From the NCBI GenBank assembly GCA_015179045.1, contig WHUZ01000003.1:434001-498000 (forward strand): 64,000 nucleotides of DNA. Reading direction: 5' to 3'. A program made the translations under genes and the position numbers. How positions within the stretch are numbered: the first letter of the stretch is position 1; each line of letters starts with the position of its first letter. The stretch is from Kalaharituber pfeilii (taxonomy: Eukaryota > Ascomycota > Pezizomycetes > Pezizales > Pezizaceae). The notes under the pieces were generated by a model. That model was given only the letters and a program-made list of their open reading frames with translations, was not told the origin of the DNA and ran no database searches. Of the stretch, positions 53,316 through 63,664 are shown piece after piece.

Positions 53316-53605
53316 TACCGTATTAACTCACATAAGAGCAAGAAAACAAACGCGCGCTAGTTCGGTCTTGGCAGGACTCAGGCGCCATTAATCACGCTAG
53401 CGCGCTGTTCGTGCAGTCTTGGCATTACTAAGCACGGCTAATCTCCAGCTTCTCTACGAATCTCCGTGGTGTTGAGGTTAGCATCGCGGTAATTCGGGGA
53501 TCATTACGTGCCCGTGCGTGATACACGCGCACTGGCGCTGAGAATTTTGCCAAGACCGAACTAGCGCGCGTTTGTTTTCTTGCTCTTATGTGAGTTAATA
53601 CGGTA
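53316..53605. mobile_element. MITE-like element with perfect 58-bp inverted repeats
   Basis: Positions 53316-53373 and 53548-53605 are exact inverted copies over 58 nt (words TAACTCACATAAGAGCAAG and GCGCGCTAGTTCGGTCTTGG in both). Imperfect pairing continues inward (GGACTCAGGCGCC against AAAATTCTCAGCGCC). The loop of about 170 nt contains further CGCGCTAG and GTGC words and no coding frame of note. The perfect identity of the arms suggests a recent insertion. The element abuts the GTATTYGGACAG repeat family at its right edge. Confidence 0.8.
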
Positions 53606-53780
53606 TTTGGACAGGGGATATATGCATATTTATGCGCCATGCAGCATTCGGCACAAACCAGCATATTCTCGTATGCTTGGCTGTTGATACTAGTAGTCAT
53701 GAGACTATGCTAGTCCAAATTTCGTGATAGGTTGCCCAAATTTATTTAAGAAAGTATTTGGACAGCTGACATAAACCTAT
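53603..53780. repeat. copy of the GTATTYGGACAG repeat family
   Basis: It matches the arms of the 12.6-13.4 kb fold-back element in the same order: GTATTTGGACAGGGG, then CATATT..ATGCGC, CATGAGACTA..TAGTCCAAATTTC, and GTATTTGGACAGCTGACATAA. So the same repeat is present in at least three places in this window. Confidence 0.75.
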
Positions 53781-53829
53781 TCTTTATATCACCTGTCCAA
53801 TACTTATTTTTCTAGTTGGGGACATCTGT

Positions 53830-53912
53830 ACTCAGTACTTGCTAGTAAAATATGTATTCGGACATAGTGCATTGGTACCTCTGTCCGAATACATATTTTA
53901 CTGGCTAGTACA
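53830..53912. repeat. short hairpin repeat of the GTATTCGGACA family
   Basis: AGTAAAATATGTATTCGGAC at 53844-53863 recurs inverted at 53883-53902, with a 17-nt loop between the full 21-nt arms. Flanking words (GTACTTGCT and AGCCAGTAC-like) extend the pairing. Confidence 0.75.
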
Positions 53913-55194
53913 CAGAGGTGGGCGGACATTTGGTTTGATGCCTAAGCGCTAGTTATGTAGTAGTTACGTGCCCTGTTCTCACAGCGATATTCTTCCACTG
54001 CCACCCCCCGCTCTACAGTACCAATCCTCCACTGGTTGTTTGCTGACTTGCATACTTGATACCTGTTGCATCAGTCGCACATATCAGTTGCTCCAACCAC
54101 CCTGTCGCTTGAATTAAAGAATTAATTATGATACATATAGTGAAGGATTAACTTATAGTACTAACTTGAAGGAGTTTCCTTCACCTATGTATAAAGGTCA
54201 TAGACAAGTATGCATATGCCATAAAATGAAGTGGTAAAAGCGGTATATAGGGGATAGTACAGTATATATACTATTCTATTTTAGGTTAGCTATTCTCTCT
54301 TTTTAATTAGACCTTTATACAGTCACACGGCAAAAGAAAGTGTACTCGGGGGTAGGGGAAAATACTCAGAAGCGCTATGCATGCATAATGTGCGCCACCT
54401 GACCGGGGGTCAAAAGTGAAGTAGGTTGACTTTTTGTCGAAAAGTCTTCAGAACAATTGTATGGGTTTTACACACAAAAATACGACACACGTAATTTTAA
54501 CTGCATACAAGTCAATAAATTGTTGCATAATTATCACCCAACAGCCCATAACAGCAAAGCTAATCTGGCGCACTTCTAACTAATGATAGGACCTGTTCTT
54601 TTGTTATTTTATCCCACTCTTCCTGAGGTTTTCCACCTTGTTTGTGCATTCATCGCGTACAATAATAATTCTGACATGCTGAACTTGAGTAGTTTCTCGA
54701 TTGTGAATCTCATGACTGAACTTTTCATTTTGATATTGTATGCAGGCTTCAGCAGGTGATTCGAGGCTGTGACTGGGAAATGGAGTTCTGTAAGTTGGTT
54801 GAAAAACAAAGAATTAAAGCGTGTTACTCTGTGAAGCGTGTAGGAAACTACAGAAAATACGTGTAGAATAACAAGTATTACATAACCAACAGGTCAACTC
54901 TATCCTAGCAACTATCCCTGTCACATTGTATGCGCTTCTGAAGACTTACCCTTACCCCCGAGTACACCTTTGCATAATCTTTGGGCTTTAAGACATACAC
55001 GCGCGTGTCTTAGACATAAGCGCGCGTGTGTCTCACAACATTGTGCTTATTGGGAATTCTAAGCTGGAGATAATTTTCAAGATTAGGGGATAGAAGAATA
55101 TAAAGTCGACTCCTAAAGGGGACCGGAAGTCAGGAAAAAATCTACAGTTGCCTACAGGTAAGTGACAGCCGAATTTACATAATCCTACCTAATA

Positions 55195-55443
55195 ATGTCA
55201 ACTCAAACTGCCGCCTCCTCAGCTAATACTGCCAGCAGTTTTGCCTCTAGTGCCACCTCTTCTACTAGTACCAATACTGCCGCTCCTAAGAAACGGATGC
55301 CCGACTTTGAAAAAGGCCAATGTTACGGGTCTACCGCAACTGTAGGGCGGGCGGTCAGTAGATGGATGCGTGCACACGAAATGTGCATATGCGGCTACAA
55401 GCGATATGCGACAGCCGGAACGGCGTCGCAGTCACATAAATAA
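55195..55443 (+). CDS. hypothetical small protein inside the transposon cluster
   Basis: An 82-codon ATG frame: a Ser/Thr/Ala-rich start, then KKRMPDFEKGQ and a Cys/Arg-rich end. It lies within the Tc1-type element and ends 16 nt before the nested element. I cannot assign it; it may be a chance frame or a piece of transposon coding sequence. Confidence 0.3.
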   Translation: MSTQTAASSANTASSFASSATSSTSTNTAAPKKRMPDFEKGQCYGSTATVGRAVSRWMRAHEMCICGYKRYATAGTASQSHK

Positions 55444-55458
55444 GTGCTATATGAGCTA

Positions 55459-56173
55459 CAGTCTAACCTTGCTATACCGGATGGCCTCTGGTTCGGACAA
55501 CCGCTTCCCATACAAATTGCCCTTGCTATACCGGACGCCCTAACAATACCGGACCGGACAAAAACCTCCAGACAACTACCCCCCTGTCTCCATACAAATA
55601 ATATTTGCTATACCGGACACACTAATACTAATACAACTTAGACTACCCCACTTTACCACTTAGACTGGTTGTTTACCACTCTGCTGCCGTCAATGCTAAC
55701 TACGACTACTGCTGCCGTTACTGCTGCCATCACTGCTGTCACGGCTGCTGCTATCACTTGCTACCGATGCTGCCACCACTGCTGCCAGTACTGCTGCTGC
55801 CACTGCTGTCGCTGCTACTGCTGGGAGACTGGAACATTCTTGTAGAGTTTGCTGCTTCTTTGGCGTGAATTGATAGGCTTTTAGAGAAACAGTCAGAGTA
55901 GCATGTTTTGGCTCTAGTGAATGCTTGCATATTTGCTCCCCAAGAGCTTTTAAGGCTCGACCTGTTCTAGGTGGTGAGAGCGATGCATATTGAATAGACT
56001 TTGATTGAGTTAATGTTTGCTGCACTTGTTTATTTCCTACTCCAGTAATTTCTATACAAATTTTGCCAGCCCTTTTTTTACAGTTGCCAAGCATTTTATT
56101 CTATACCGGAACCTTGCTATACCGGACAAAAAGTGCCAGATTTTTACTCGTCCGGTATAGCAAGGTTAGACTG
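55459..56173. mobile_element. pogo/Fot1-like non-autonomous element
   Basis: Terminal inverted repeats of at least 23 nt beginning CAGTCTAACCTTGCTATACC face each other, flanked by TA on both sides. CTATACCGGAC-type words recur several times just inside both ends, on both strands, as in Fot1/pogo-type fungal elements. At 715 bp it is too short to encode a full transposase. It carries a GCTGCC/CACTGCTGC simple-repeat patch (about 55681-55820) and one minus-strand frame. Confidence 0.75.
55696..56094 (-). CDS. 132-codon frame in the pogo-like element
   Basis: ATG-initiated on the minus strand. The N-terminal two-thirds (with a PPRTGRALKALGEQ segment) could be what is left of a transposase C-terminal region; the last third is Ala/Val then Ser/Asp repeats written by a trinucleotide repeat. 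There is no DDE or HTH domain. Probably not a functional protein. Confidence 0.35.
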   Translation of the reverse strand: MLGNCKKRAGKICIEITGVGNKQVQQTLTQSKSIQYASLSPPRTGRALKALGEQICKHSLEPKHATLTVSLKAYQFTPKKQQTLQECSSLPAVAATAVAAAVLAAVVAASVASDSSSRDSSDGSSNGSSSRS

Positions 56174-56618
56174 TACGCAGAGAACTAGCGAGTATCGCTA
56201 GTCAAGTGTCTTTTTCACCTGGTAGACGGTAACTCTTTGCATTTACCAGATCCGTTATAGATGACTTTGGTAGACGAGGCAGCATGTTTAGTTATGAGAG
56301 ATACCATATTTGGCAGAAGAGATGAACTTGAGAGTCTTTATGAATAGGGTAGATTTCTTTTTTATGTAAATATAGTTATAGATAAGTGGTAGTATATTTC
56401 TTATTGTCCTTTAATCTCCTTCAAGAGTCGTCCTCATATTTTTCTTTGCCCTAATGTTAAAATTCAACTCCATTTCGAAGTTCCTTATTGCCGTTAGTGG
56501 TGGTAATCGTGTGTATGCAGGTCTAAGACATCAAATTATGCAAATTTAGGTGTACACTTTCTTTCGCCATGTGACTGTACTATACCCATACTTAGTAGTT
56601 ACTAAAGGTAGACAATAG

Positions 56619-56708
56619 AGACCTTTCGCAACAAGCTCTAGAGCTTCCCAAATGCTCCTGTAAGCTCTAGAGTACCAAAAGACCTTTCGCATGAGCTCTA
56701 GAGCTTCC
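56619..56708. repeat. direct repeat with GAGCTCTAGAGCTT palindromes
   Basis: AGACCTTTCGCA at 56619 and again at 56680, each followed by a palindromic AAGCTCTAGAGCTT or GAGCTCTAGAGCTT block; a third TAAGCTCTAGAG lies between. It follows just after the Tc1-type element's right end. Confidence 0.7.
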
Positions 56709-56710
56709 GC

Positions 56711-58849
56711 ACAAACTGCACAGCAACGCCAAAAAAGGAGGTACCGGTCATTATGAGCTCCACTTTACACATGCTGATTACGCGTGTCAGGTAGAAGCGA
56801 TTTCGCCGTTCGCGCTGTAATTGCAGGCCATAGAGCGCTATTATTAAGCCGACTGCGATATAGATATCTTCATCATCATCATGACCATTATGGAGTATGG
56901 GTTGCATTTTGCTGAATTGAGTTTAGTGGATAGGTCTGAGAATCTGGGAATCTGCGAAAACCGTCTGGCAGAGGGGGGGGTGTGGTCTGCCAGAATCTGG
57001 GAATCTGGGAATTTGGAAGGGGTTCTGAAAAATCTGCGACGTCCTTGGCAGTGGCTGGTGTAGAAATCTGGGAGTCTGGGATCTAGGAATCTGGGAATCT
57101 GGGGTAGTGAAAGTCATCCATTGCCAGCGGCCAACGGGTCGGTGTTCTTACACTCTAGGTGAGCTGCTATAGCATTGAAATGTAATTGAGACGGATGACA
57201 TTCATTTTACTTTCTGCTTTTGAACATACTCTGCATAAATGGGGTAGCGCATCAGCATTGACGTGCTGCTTTTATTATCTATCCCGGATCTAGGGTAAGA
57301 TTAGTCTCCGGCAACAAACACTTCAATGACGTAGCTGTTTGCTCCTGAGCAATCTTACAGTCGGTGCCGTCTTGGCTGCTGCAGTGGTCACTTCGATATA
57401 TATCGATAGTATACTCGACACCAGACTGTACTCGAGCGATGGTTTTCGGAAGATAAGTGCCCTTGACAAAATGTGGTTCTTGCTTGCCTATTTTGGAGGC
57501 GGCAAACCAAATATACTTGACGAAGCCATACATACTTATACTTGAGGTAATTTATCGAACCTCTAGACACATCCATACAGACAGAAAAATCCCAAAGTAC
57601 CAAGGTATATACGTACCTAACATCCCGCAACTAATCCTTCTCTAACGCAATCCAGTTCTGTGCGCGTTCCACAATAGTTCTCCATCCCTATCTATGTATG
57701 TATACTAACCCCAGATTTCGAAGCAATCTCTCATTTCAACTACGGTATGATATGAATACAAACCAAGTAAAAAGAAGCAAGTATCTCCAGGAAATATGCA
57801 TCGAACCCTTGATATTGAAACAAAGGAGTACTGTAAATCTAAAGCTAAAATATACAAAACATCGCTCTAAACATCTCAAGACTGCAATATTAATATTTAC
57901 TATGTTCTATGTATTTTGGACAAATTCAGAAACACGATCGCCCTAGGCAGAGGAAAAGAAACAGGCATGAAGGCACTTGTCATGATGCTGACGGGAAGGC
58001 TTCTGTCAGGCCATGCAGCCTGAAACTGCAGCCCAACCACACGCAGCAAAAATTAAGGATCTTCTTGAGATGCCAGTGTACCGGCATGTGTAAGGTACTT
58101 GATACGTATGCATCCACTGCAATGATCAAGACTTGCAAGTACAGTCTACTTGAAGTAGTAGTATATGCTGCAGCAACGCTTGACGCACCTCTCTGCGAGG
58201 GCACTTACAGGTCCTAGGATGCCTGCAGACGTAGCCACCAAAGAGACGAGAGCGGGGAGTGCATAAACTTTAGAGCACAAATTGCAAGGGACGTTACCAA
58301 CCAAACTGACAGATAACGGGGATCACCAATTGTGATATATTTATGCCTCCATAAGTTTTGCTGGAAGAGAGGATCCGTGGTTTCGCCCCAATCTTGCCGT
58401 GAATTCCTGGAAATTGACCTTATGTATCGTACGTCTGACAGTTTCCAGCTAGCCATTAATTCCGGCGTACTACCGCTTATTATTAGACTGTGCACTATCT
58501 AACCCAATTCAGTGCTTTATACATCATGAAAAACCTTATTAAGCCAGCCTAAAGACCCAAGCAAGCCGAATTTTAAGAATAAAAAAATCAAAGTAACCAC
58601 AAGAACCTTGAGACTGCACACGGAATTGCCACACCGCAAAGCTGATCAAGATTTGGAAGATGAAAGACATAAGAGGAAAGTCATGTCAATCGTAAAAAAA
58701 ATTCGAAAATTAACAAAAGCTACAGTTGCGCACAGACATATATGCAACACGCTGGCACAAAAGTTCGTGAAAGATGGCGAATAGGTCACGAAGACGGGAA
58801 TAATCGTGGAACGGGTATAGAAGTTGCCATTTCCACGAAAGATATTTGT
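56711..58849. other. gene-poor stretch with GAATCTGG tandem words
   Basis: At about 56938-57105 the word GAATCTGGGAATCTG and close variants occur about ten times, some adjacent. The rest is AT-rich with no supported gene; a 93-codon minus-strand frame at 58495-58214 shows no domain. Confidence 0.5.
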
Positions 58850-59909
58850 TTATGGTCGTTGTTGTTGGAATACTAAGGCATTAATGACATTGCCTTCAAC
58901 CCATCCTTGCTCAGGGAGAGACTCATGTTCATTCAATCTGTCCAGAATTAGTATATTGAGTCAAATAGAACATCGAAAGCTTGTCATTGCCACTTACATC
59001 TTACCCAAATACGCAATCTTCAGCCTATGCGCCTTTGGGTCCAGTTTTCCCCTCTCTATGATCTTACGAATAACAGTTCTCACAGTATCTTTCTGTTGAA
59101 ATATCACCGCAACATCTGACCCTGGCCCACCACGGTCAGAAAGCCTCGCAACGACTCTGTACTTCTTCTCGTTCCTATTTAGCACCATTTTACCCTTCAG
59201 TTCTCGCCGTCTCTCAATCTCTTCTAGATCCACGATATCATCCTCTTCCGTGTCAGACTGATCACCGGCACTCGCAGCATGCTTTTCAGCATCTGATGAC
59301 GTCGTAATCAAGTTGCTAGGTGCAGAGACACAATACTCGGGTAATTCATAACGAATCCCACGCTCATCATAGGCACCATGAATCAAATTCCCTATACCGC
59401 CACAATTAGCTTTTGACAAATACACTGGTCCTTTAGCCTTGTACAAGCTTACCAGTGGGTATAGTAATCCCACTTGCGTTTATTATTTCTTGCGCAGTGG
59501 GAAAATCCCCATTTTCCATAGTTTCGATGGCCAATCTCATAACTCTCCATACTTCCGTTCTCCCTGTCACTCGAGTGTCATAGTATTCATCCCTCCTCCT
59601 CGTCAATTCCTCCCTCGTAATTGGCGTTTTGGAACTCCATTTATGCATTACCAATGGCCTAGTAACTCTCTGGTCAAGCCGCAATCCTTCCGCTTCCAGC
59701 TGCCTCTGCGATTCATATTCAAGTTGCCTAGACCGCCGCCTGGAGTACTGATTTGATATTAACTGCGGCGTGGGATCCTGCTGTCGGGATTGAGTAGCTA
59801 TCAGTCGAGGTCCGGCATGCTCGTCATCGCTACCTTGTTCATTCGACTGGATGTTACTGCCACTTCCACCCTGTAAGGTCGCACGATCTGTGGATAGACA
59901 GCAGCCCAT
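58850..59909 (-). CDS. UBTD1/2-like ubiquitin domain protein, probably myristoylated
   Basis: A protein of the UBTD (DC-UbP) family, which links ubiquitin-conjugating and deubiquitinating enzymes in animals; the fungal role is less clear. Three exons are inferred: 59909-59453, 59391-58998 and 58937-58850, giving 312 residues. It starts MGCCLST, a good N-myristoylation and palmitoylation start, suggesting membrane attachment. The N-terminal domain (about 85-180) includes KWSSKTPITREELTRRRDEY, TGRTEVWRVMRLAIE and NASGITIPTGNLIHGAYDER. An acidic linker follows, then a ubiquitin-like domain (about 225-312, DVAVIFQQKDTVRTVIRKI, RLKIAYLGKILNE, QGWVEGNVINALVFQ). The last exon was found because the frame otherwise ends abruptly at the donor AT-GTAAGT. 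Confidence 0.88.
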
Positions 59910-61386
59910 GTTGCATAGTTAAAACTAAGCCACCAGGGTTAAGCTTCACCACAATGAATACAGCAGGCTTGGTGCGGTCAAAGGCTTCGATATTTTGAAC
60001 CACAAGAATAGAGAGAGAAAGAGCTGCGTGTGCGACGCAGGAGGATAAAAGCCCTCAAGGACGGAGGGGCGAGCAAGTTGATGATACAGGCGTAAGAGTA
60101 AGGAAACAAGCGACATAACAACCCTGGTAGGGTCGAAATGCAACGAGCGGGGGGGCGGGGGAGGTTAAGCGAAAGTCGACAGCGGCCAGCTGCGATGGAT
60201 TGAGGAGAGGCTAGGCTGGAGCAAGTTAGGAAGCAGTCGGGGTGCAGGACAGCTGAGGAGGGATTCACAGCAGGGGGGAGGGGCAGAGCGATAGGCGCTG
60301 GTGGCGAGAGGGCAAACGGCAGCTCATTTCAAGTTCTGACTTGATTGATTGATGCTCAGTCGACCAGTTGACCGTGGGGGTTTGTCGAGCGACATGACAT
60401 GGCCAATGCAGGCATCCTAACGCCCGCATCTAGAGGAAGGGAGCATCAATTTCCACGGCTTTCGAGGTTTCGGGTACTGCAGCTTCATGTCGCGCTTACC
60501 AAGCGCAATCCAATCCCAGCCCAGCAGTACTGTACTAGTCGAGCATCATAGCCAGCGCTGGCGAAATAAGCATAAATTGCTTGTGCTACAAGACGAGGCG
60601 CACGCCCTGTTCGGGGTAGCCTCGTCCCGAGCCGTCGATAGAGTATCATAGAGTACAGTACTCGCCTTGCAAGCGAATGCTGCGGGCCCCTATTATCCTG
60701 GGAGCGAGAACGCCCTTTCCCTTTACCCTGCACACCAATTTCAAATTGCTCGCATGCGCACGTACGAGGTCGCCTCCAAGCTCGTCTCTCGTACCTTACA
60801 TCCCGCGCTAATGTGGTCTAAGATTGTGTTGGAGCCCATTGTCAAGGGTCTGGATCAGTCATGTGCGAAAGTTCCATGCGTTATAAAGGTGCAATACAAT
60901 ACAATTGTTGCAGCTATCATCACGGAATTTGAGCCTGAGTAACAGCTTGGAGGTTTGGTCCGCACGAGCTGAGAGACCACAAAAAACAATAAAAACTAAA
61001 TGGAACTCATTCGCAAGGCTAACAAACATGTAGATTCATCCAACGCGGAATCTCAGTTCCCGCTATTAAGTACTAGTAAATATCCACGCTATATGAAGGG
61101 AAAAGAACGACAGGACGTCAAGGCAGCCAATGAGTACAAAAAATCCCCTCGCTCTGGCGCTCAAAAAAAACGAAGAGATTTTGACCAAAAGTGCCCACCC
61201 CTAGCAAACATCACGAAACAAAAAAAAAAGGAAAAGAAATTCATTGGAGGAAACTGACATTAGAATGATTATGTATAAGATCAATCGATTCCCTCAAGGA
61301 GCAGAAGGCAGGAGAAAGAATATCGACACTAAAGCAGCTAGCAAGATGACCCACAACAAAACAAAACCCCGTAACAAACTGAAAAA
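59910..61386. other. intergenic region
   Basis: Upstream of the UBTD gene and downstream of the PH-domain gene. There is a G-run near 60149-60162. Short frames show no domain. The sequence near 61000-61386 is A-rich and probably belongs to the 3' region of the PH-domain gene. Confidence 0.5.
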
Positions 61387-63664
61387 CTAACCACACATTA
61401 TTTTATGATTCATGTCAACATGCAAAGGTGTGAAATTAAGCAGTAGTAACAGGGCGATGGAGGTTGTGGTCTCTGCCGCAGCGGGAGTTTCCTCTACAGG
61501 TGCAGTGGTTTCGGAGGTCGCAGCAGGAGCTGGAGGCTCAGTAGCAACGGGAGCGATCACAGGGACAGGTGGAACTTCCTCTTTCTTTTCGTCCTTAGGA
61601 GCGTCTTTGGCGGACTTGCTGTTTTTTCGGAAGAGGCTGAGCTTTTTGGGGATTGGGGAAGTAGGGTTGCTCTTCGAAGACGAAGGCTCTTCTTCGGTGT
61701 CAGACTTGACATCTGGCTTCTTATCCTTCTTGCTAAGTGAGGCAAAGAAGCTAGATCTCCGTTTTGCATCCTTTGAAGAGGCTTCAGGAGCCTTCTCCTC
61801 CGTGTCCTTCACAGCTTCTGTGTCCGCTGGCTTGGGCTCCGAAACTGTTTCAGTAGCTTCTTCTTCCTTCTAAACTTATAGTCAGCACATTCAGGTGTTC
61901 AGCTATGAATAACTGTAAAACGCAGACTTACCTTAGCTTCATGAGCTGGGACAGTAGCGGCAGGCCCCTTTTCCTTAGGCTTGAATAACTTATCCAAGAA
62001 TGACTCCTTTGGAGGAGAAGAAGGGCACTTGGCTCCAGTATCAACAGGAGGAGCTGGGGATGTCTCCACTGGTTTGGTCTCCTCTGCCGTTTCTTCACCA
62101 ATGGGAGCGATAACTGGAGGGGCATCAGAGACAACCTCCTTCTTTGCATGCTCAGAGGCCTTATCAGACTCCTTCTTCTTATCGAAGAGTCCGAAGAAGC
62201 TGTGACGCTTATTGGATCCCTTTGATGCTGTAACCTCTTCAGTCGCGGCAGGTTCGGCAGGTTTCGCAGGTTCCTCGGCAGACTTGATTTCTTCCGTTGG
62301 CTCCTCTGTTGCTGGAGCAGGGGCTAGAGAAGGCTTAGTAAAGATGTAATTTCCCCAGATAATATAATTGAGCTCTTACCCTCAGTTGAAGCCTCTGCAG
62401 CACCTTCGGTTGGCTCTTCGGCCTTGGGGCCCTCCTCAGGCTTTTCCTCAATTTTCTCTTCCTTTTTCTCTTCCTTCTCTGATTTCTTCTCCTTGTGGGG
62501 AATAATTCCCGCAAAGAAGGAAGTCCTCTTGCTCTTCTTGGCTGAGTTAGAACGCTTCACCTTCTTTCCCTTCTTATCGCCGCCTTCATCCTCAGAGCTG
62601 CTGGAAGAATCAGAACTGTCATCGGACTTCTTTGCCTTTTCCTTTTCCTTCTTCTTGTCTTCCTTCTTTTCTTCCTTCTTCTTTTCTTCCTTCTTTTCTT
62701 CCTTCTTCTTGTCTTCCTTCTTTTCTTCCTTCTTCTCCTCTTTCTCCTCCTTTTCTTCTTCCTTCTTCTCCTCCTCGTCGTCCTTCCTCTCTCCTTCTTT
62801 CTCCTTTGCAGTCTCGGCTGTCTTACCACTTACAGCTTTCTTACCTAAAAGTCCAATTAGACTTCATAATATAGTACATTTAGGCAAATGGACTTACTAA
62901 ATTTGTCAAGAGTACTCTTGTAACCCTCAGAACTGGTGATAGTTTCCACGCCCTCCTTTGCTTCAGTTACCTTACCCTTGATTGTGTCAACCCAGCTATC
63001 ACGATCAGCGGGCGCCGCAGCCTCAAAGTTCCAAACATCATTTTGGAGTTTCAATGCGAACTTGTTGTTACCAGAGGCAGTAACGTCGACAACATCCGCC
63101 TATTATCTCTGATTAGCTGATATAACTGCATTTGGTGAATCTTTGCAGCCCTTACAAGCTTGATGATACCAATTGGGTTGGCCTTTTGAGTTTCGCTCTT
63201 TGTATAGAAGAGGAGGCCCTTTCCGGTCTGACTAGCATATGCAGCCGTCGGATGAGCGACCTCCGGTTTCTCCTTCTTGATATAGTTGGATAAGTTCTCA
63301 ACTGTGATAGGCTCATCTTGCAAGTAGAAGAACTTTTTGGTTGGGATGAAACTGTTGTTGCTATATTAGTATATCAAATAGTGCTGAGTTTTGATCAAAT
63401 TTTCTCTACTCACTGAAGAATACCGTGAGGCTTGAACTCCAGCCATCCTTCTGAAATAGTCTTGATCTCTGCGGGCTCTTCTTTGGCATCCTCTTTGCTC
63501 TCTTCTTGAGGCTGTTCTTTAACGTCCTCCGCTGGAGCTGGTGCATCAGCAGATGGGAGTGGAGCAGGCTCCTCAGCTGGAGTGGCCTCAACGAGCGTCG
63601 GAGCACCCGGTACTTTCGGGGCCTCTGCAAGGGCGGGGACTTCCTCAGGCTTGCTTTCTGACAT
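61387..63664 (-). CDS. PH-domain protein, Meu6-like, with long Lys/Glu-rich tail
   Basis: Resembles the fungal Meu6-type PH proteins (S. pombe meiotic expression up-regulated 6). Six exons are inferred: 63664-63414, 63360-63156, 63099-62898, 62844-62380, 62323-61932 and 61869-61387, giving 665 residues with consistent phases. The N-terminus is Ala/Pro/Glu-rich. A PH domain (about 71-200) includes EGWLEFKPHGIL, FIPTKKFFYLQDEP, GLLFYTKSE and NKFALKLQNDVWNFEAAAPA. Then comes a very charged Lys/Glu low-complexity region (about 245-300) and a tail with several basic motifs of the form R-x-S-F-F: SKRTSFFAG, NKRHSFFGL and KRRSSFFAS, each followed by a Lys-rich stretch. The final exon ends SIALLLLLNFTPLHV; that end is unlike the rest and could hide another intron. 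The lipid or partner bound is unknown. Confidence 0.82.

Larger units (their letters stand above)
54320..56577. mobile_element. Tc1/mariner-type element, decayed, with nested insert
   Basis: Termini are inverted copies starting CAGTCACA: left CAGTCACACGGCAAAAGAAA at 54320, right the complement at 56548-56577 (CAGTCACATGGCGAAAGAAA when reversed), each flanked by TA, the usual target duplication of this superfamily. On the minus strand, at about 54646-54560, the C-terminal end of a Tc1-like transposase is readable (KPQEEWDKITKEQVLSLVRS), followed by a stop. A second inverted pair (54340-54382 and 54927-54968, GTGTACTCGGGGGTA) suggests deletions or a composite structure. The rest of the transposase is not recoverable, so the element is inactive. 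A pogo-like element has inserted into it. Confidence 0.7.

Noticed and set aside
62424..62900. 158-codon Ser/Phe-rich plus-strand frame
   Set aside because: Antisense of the Lys/Glu-rich tract of the PH-domain gene.
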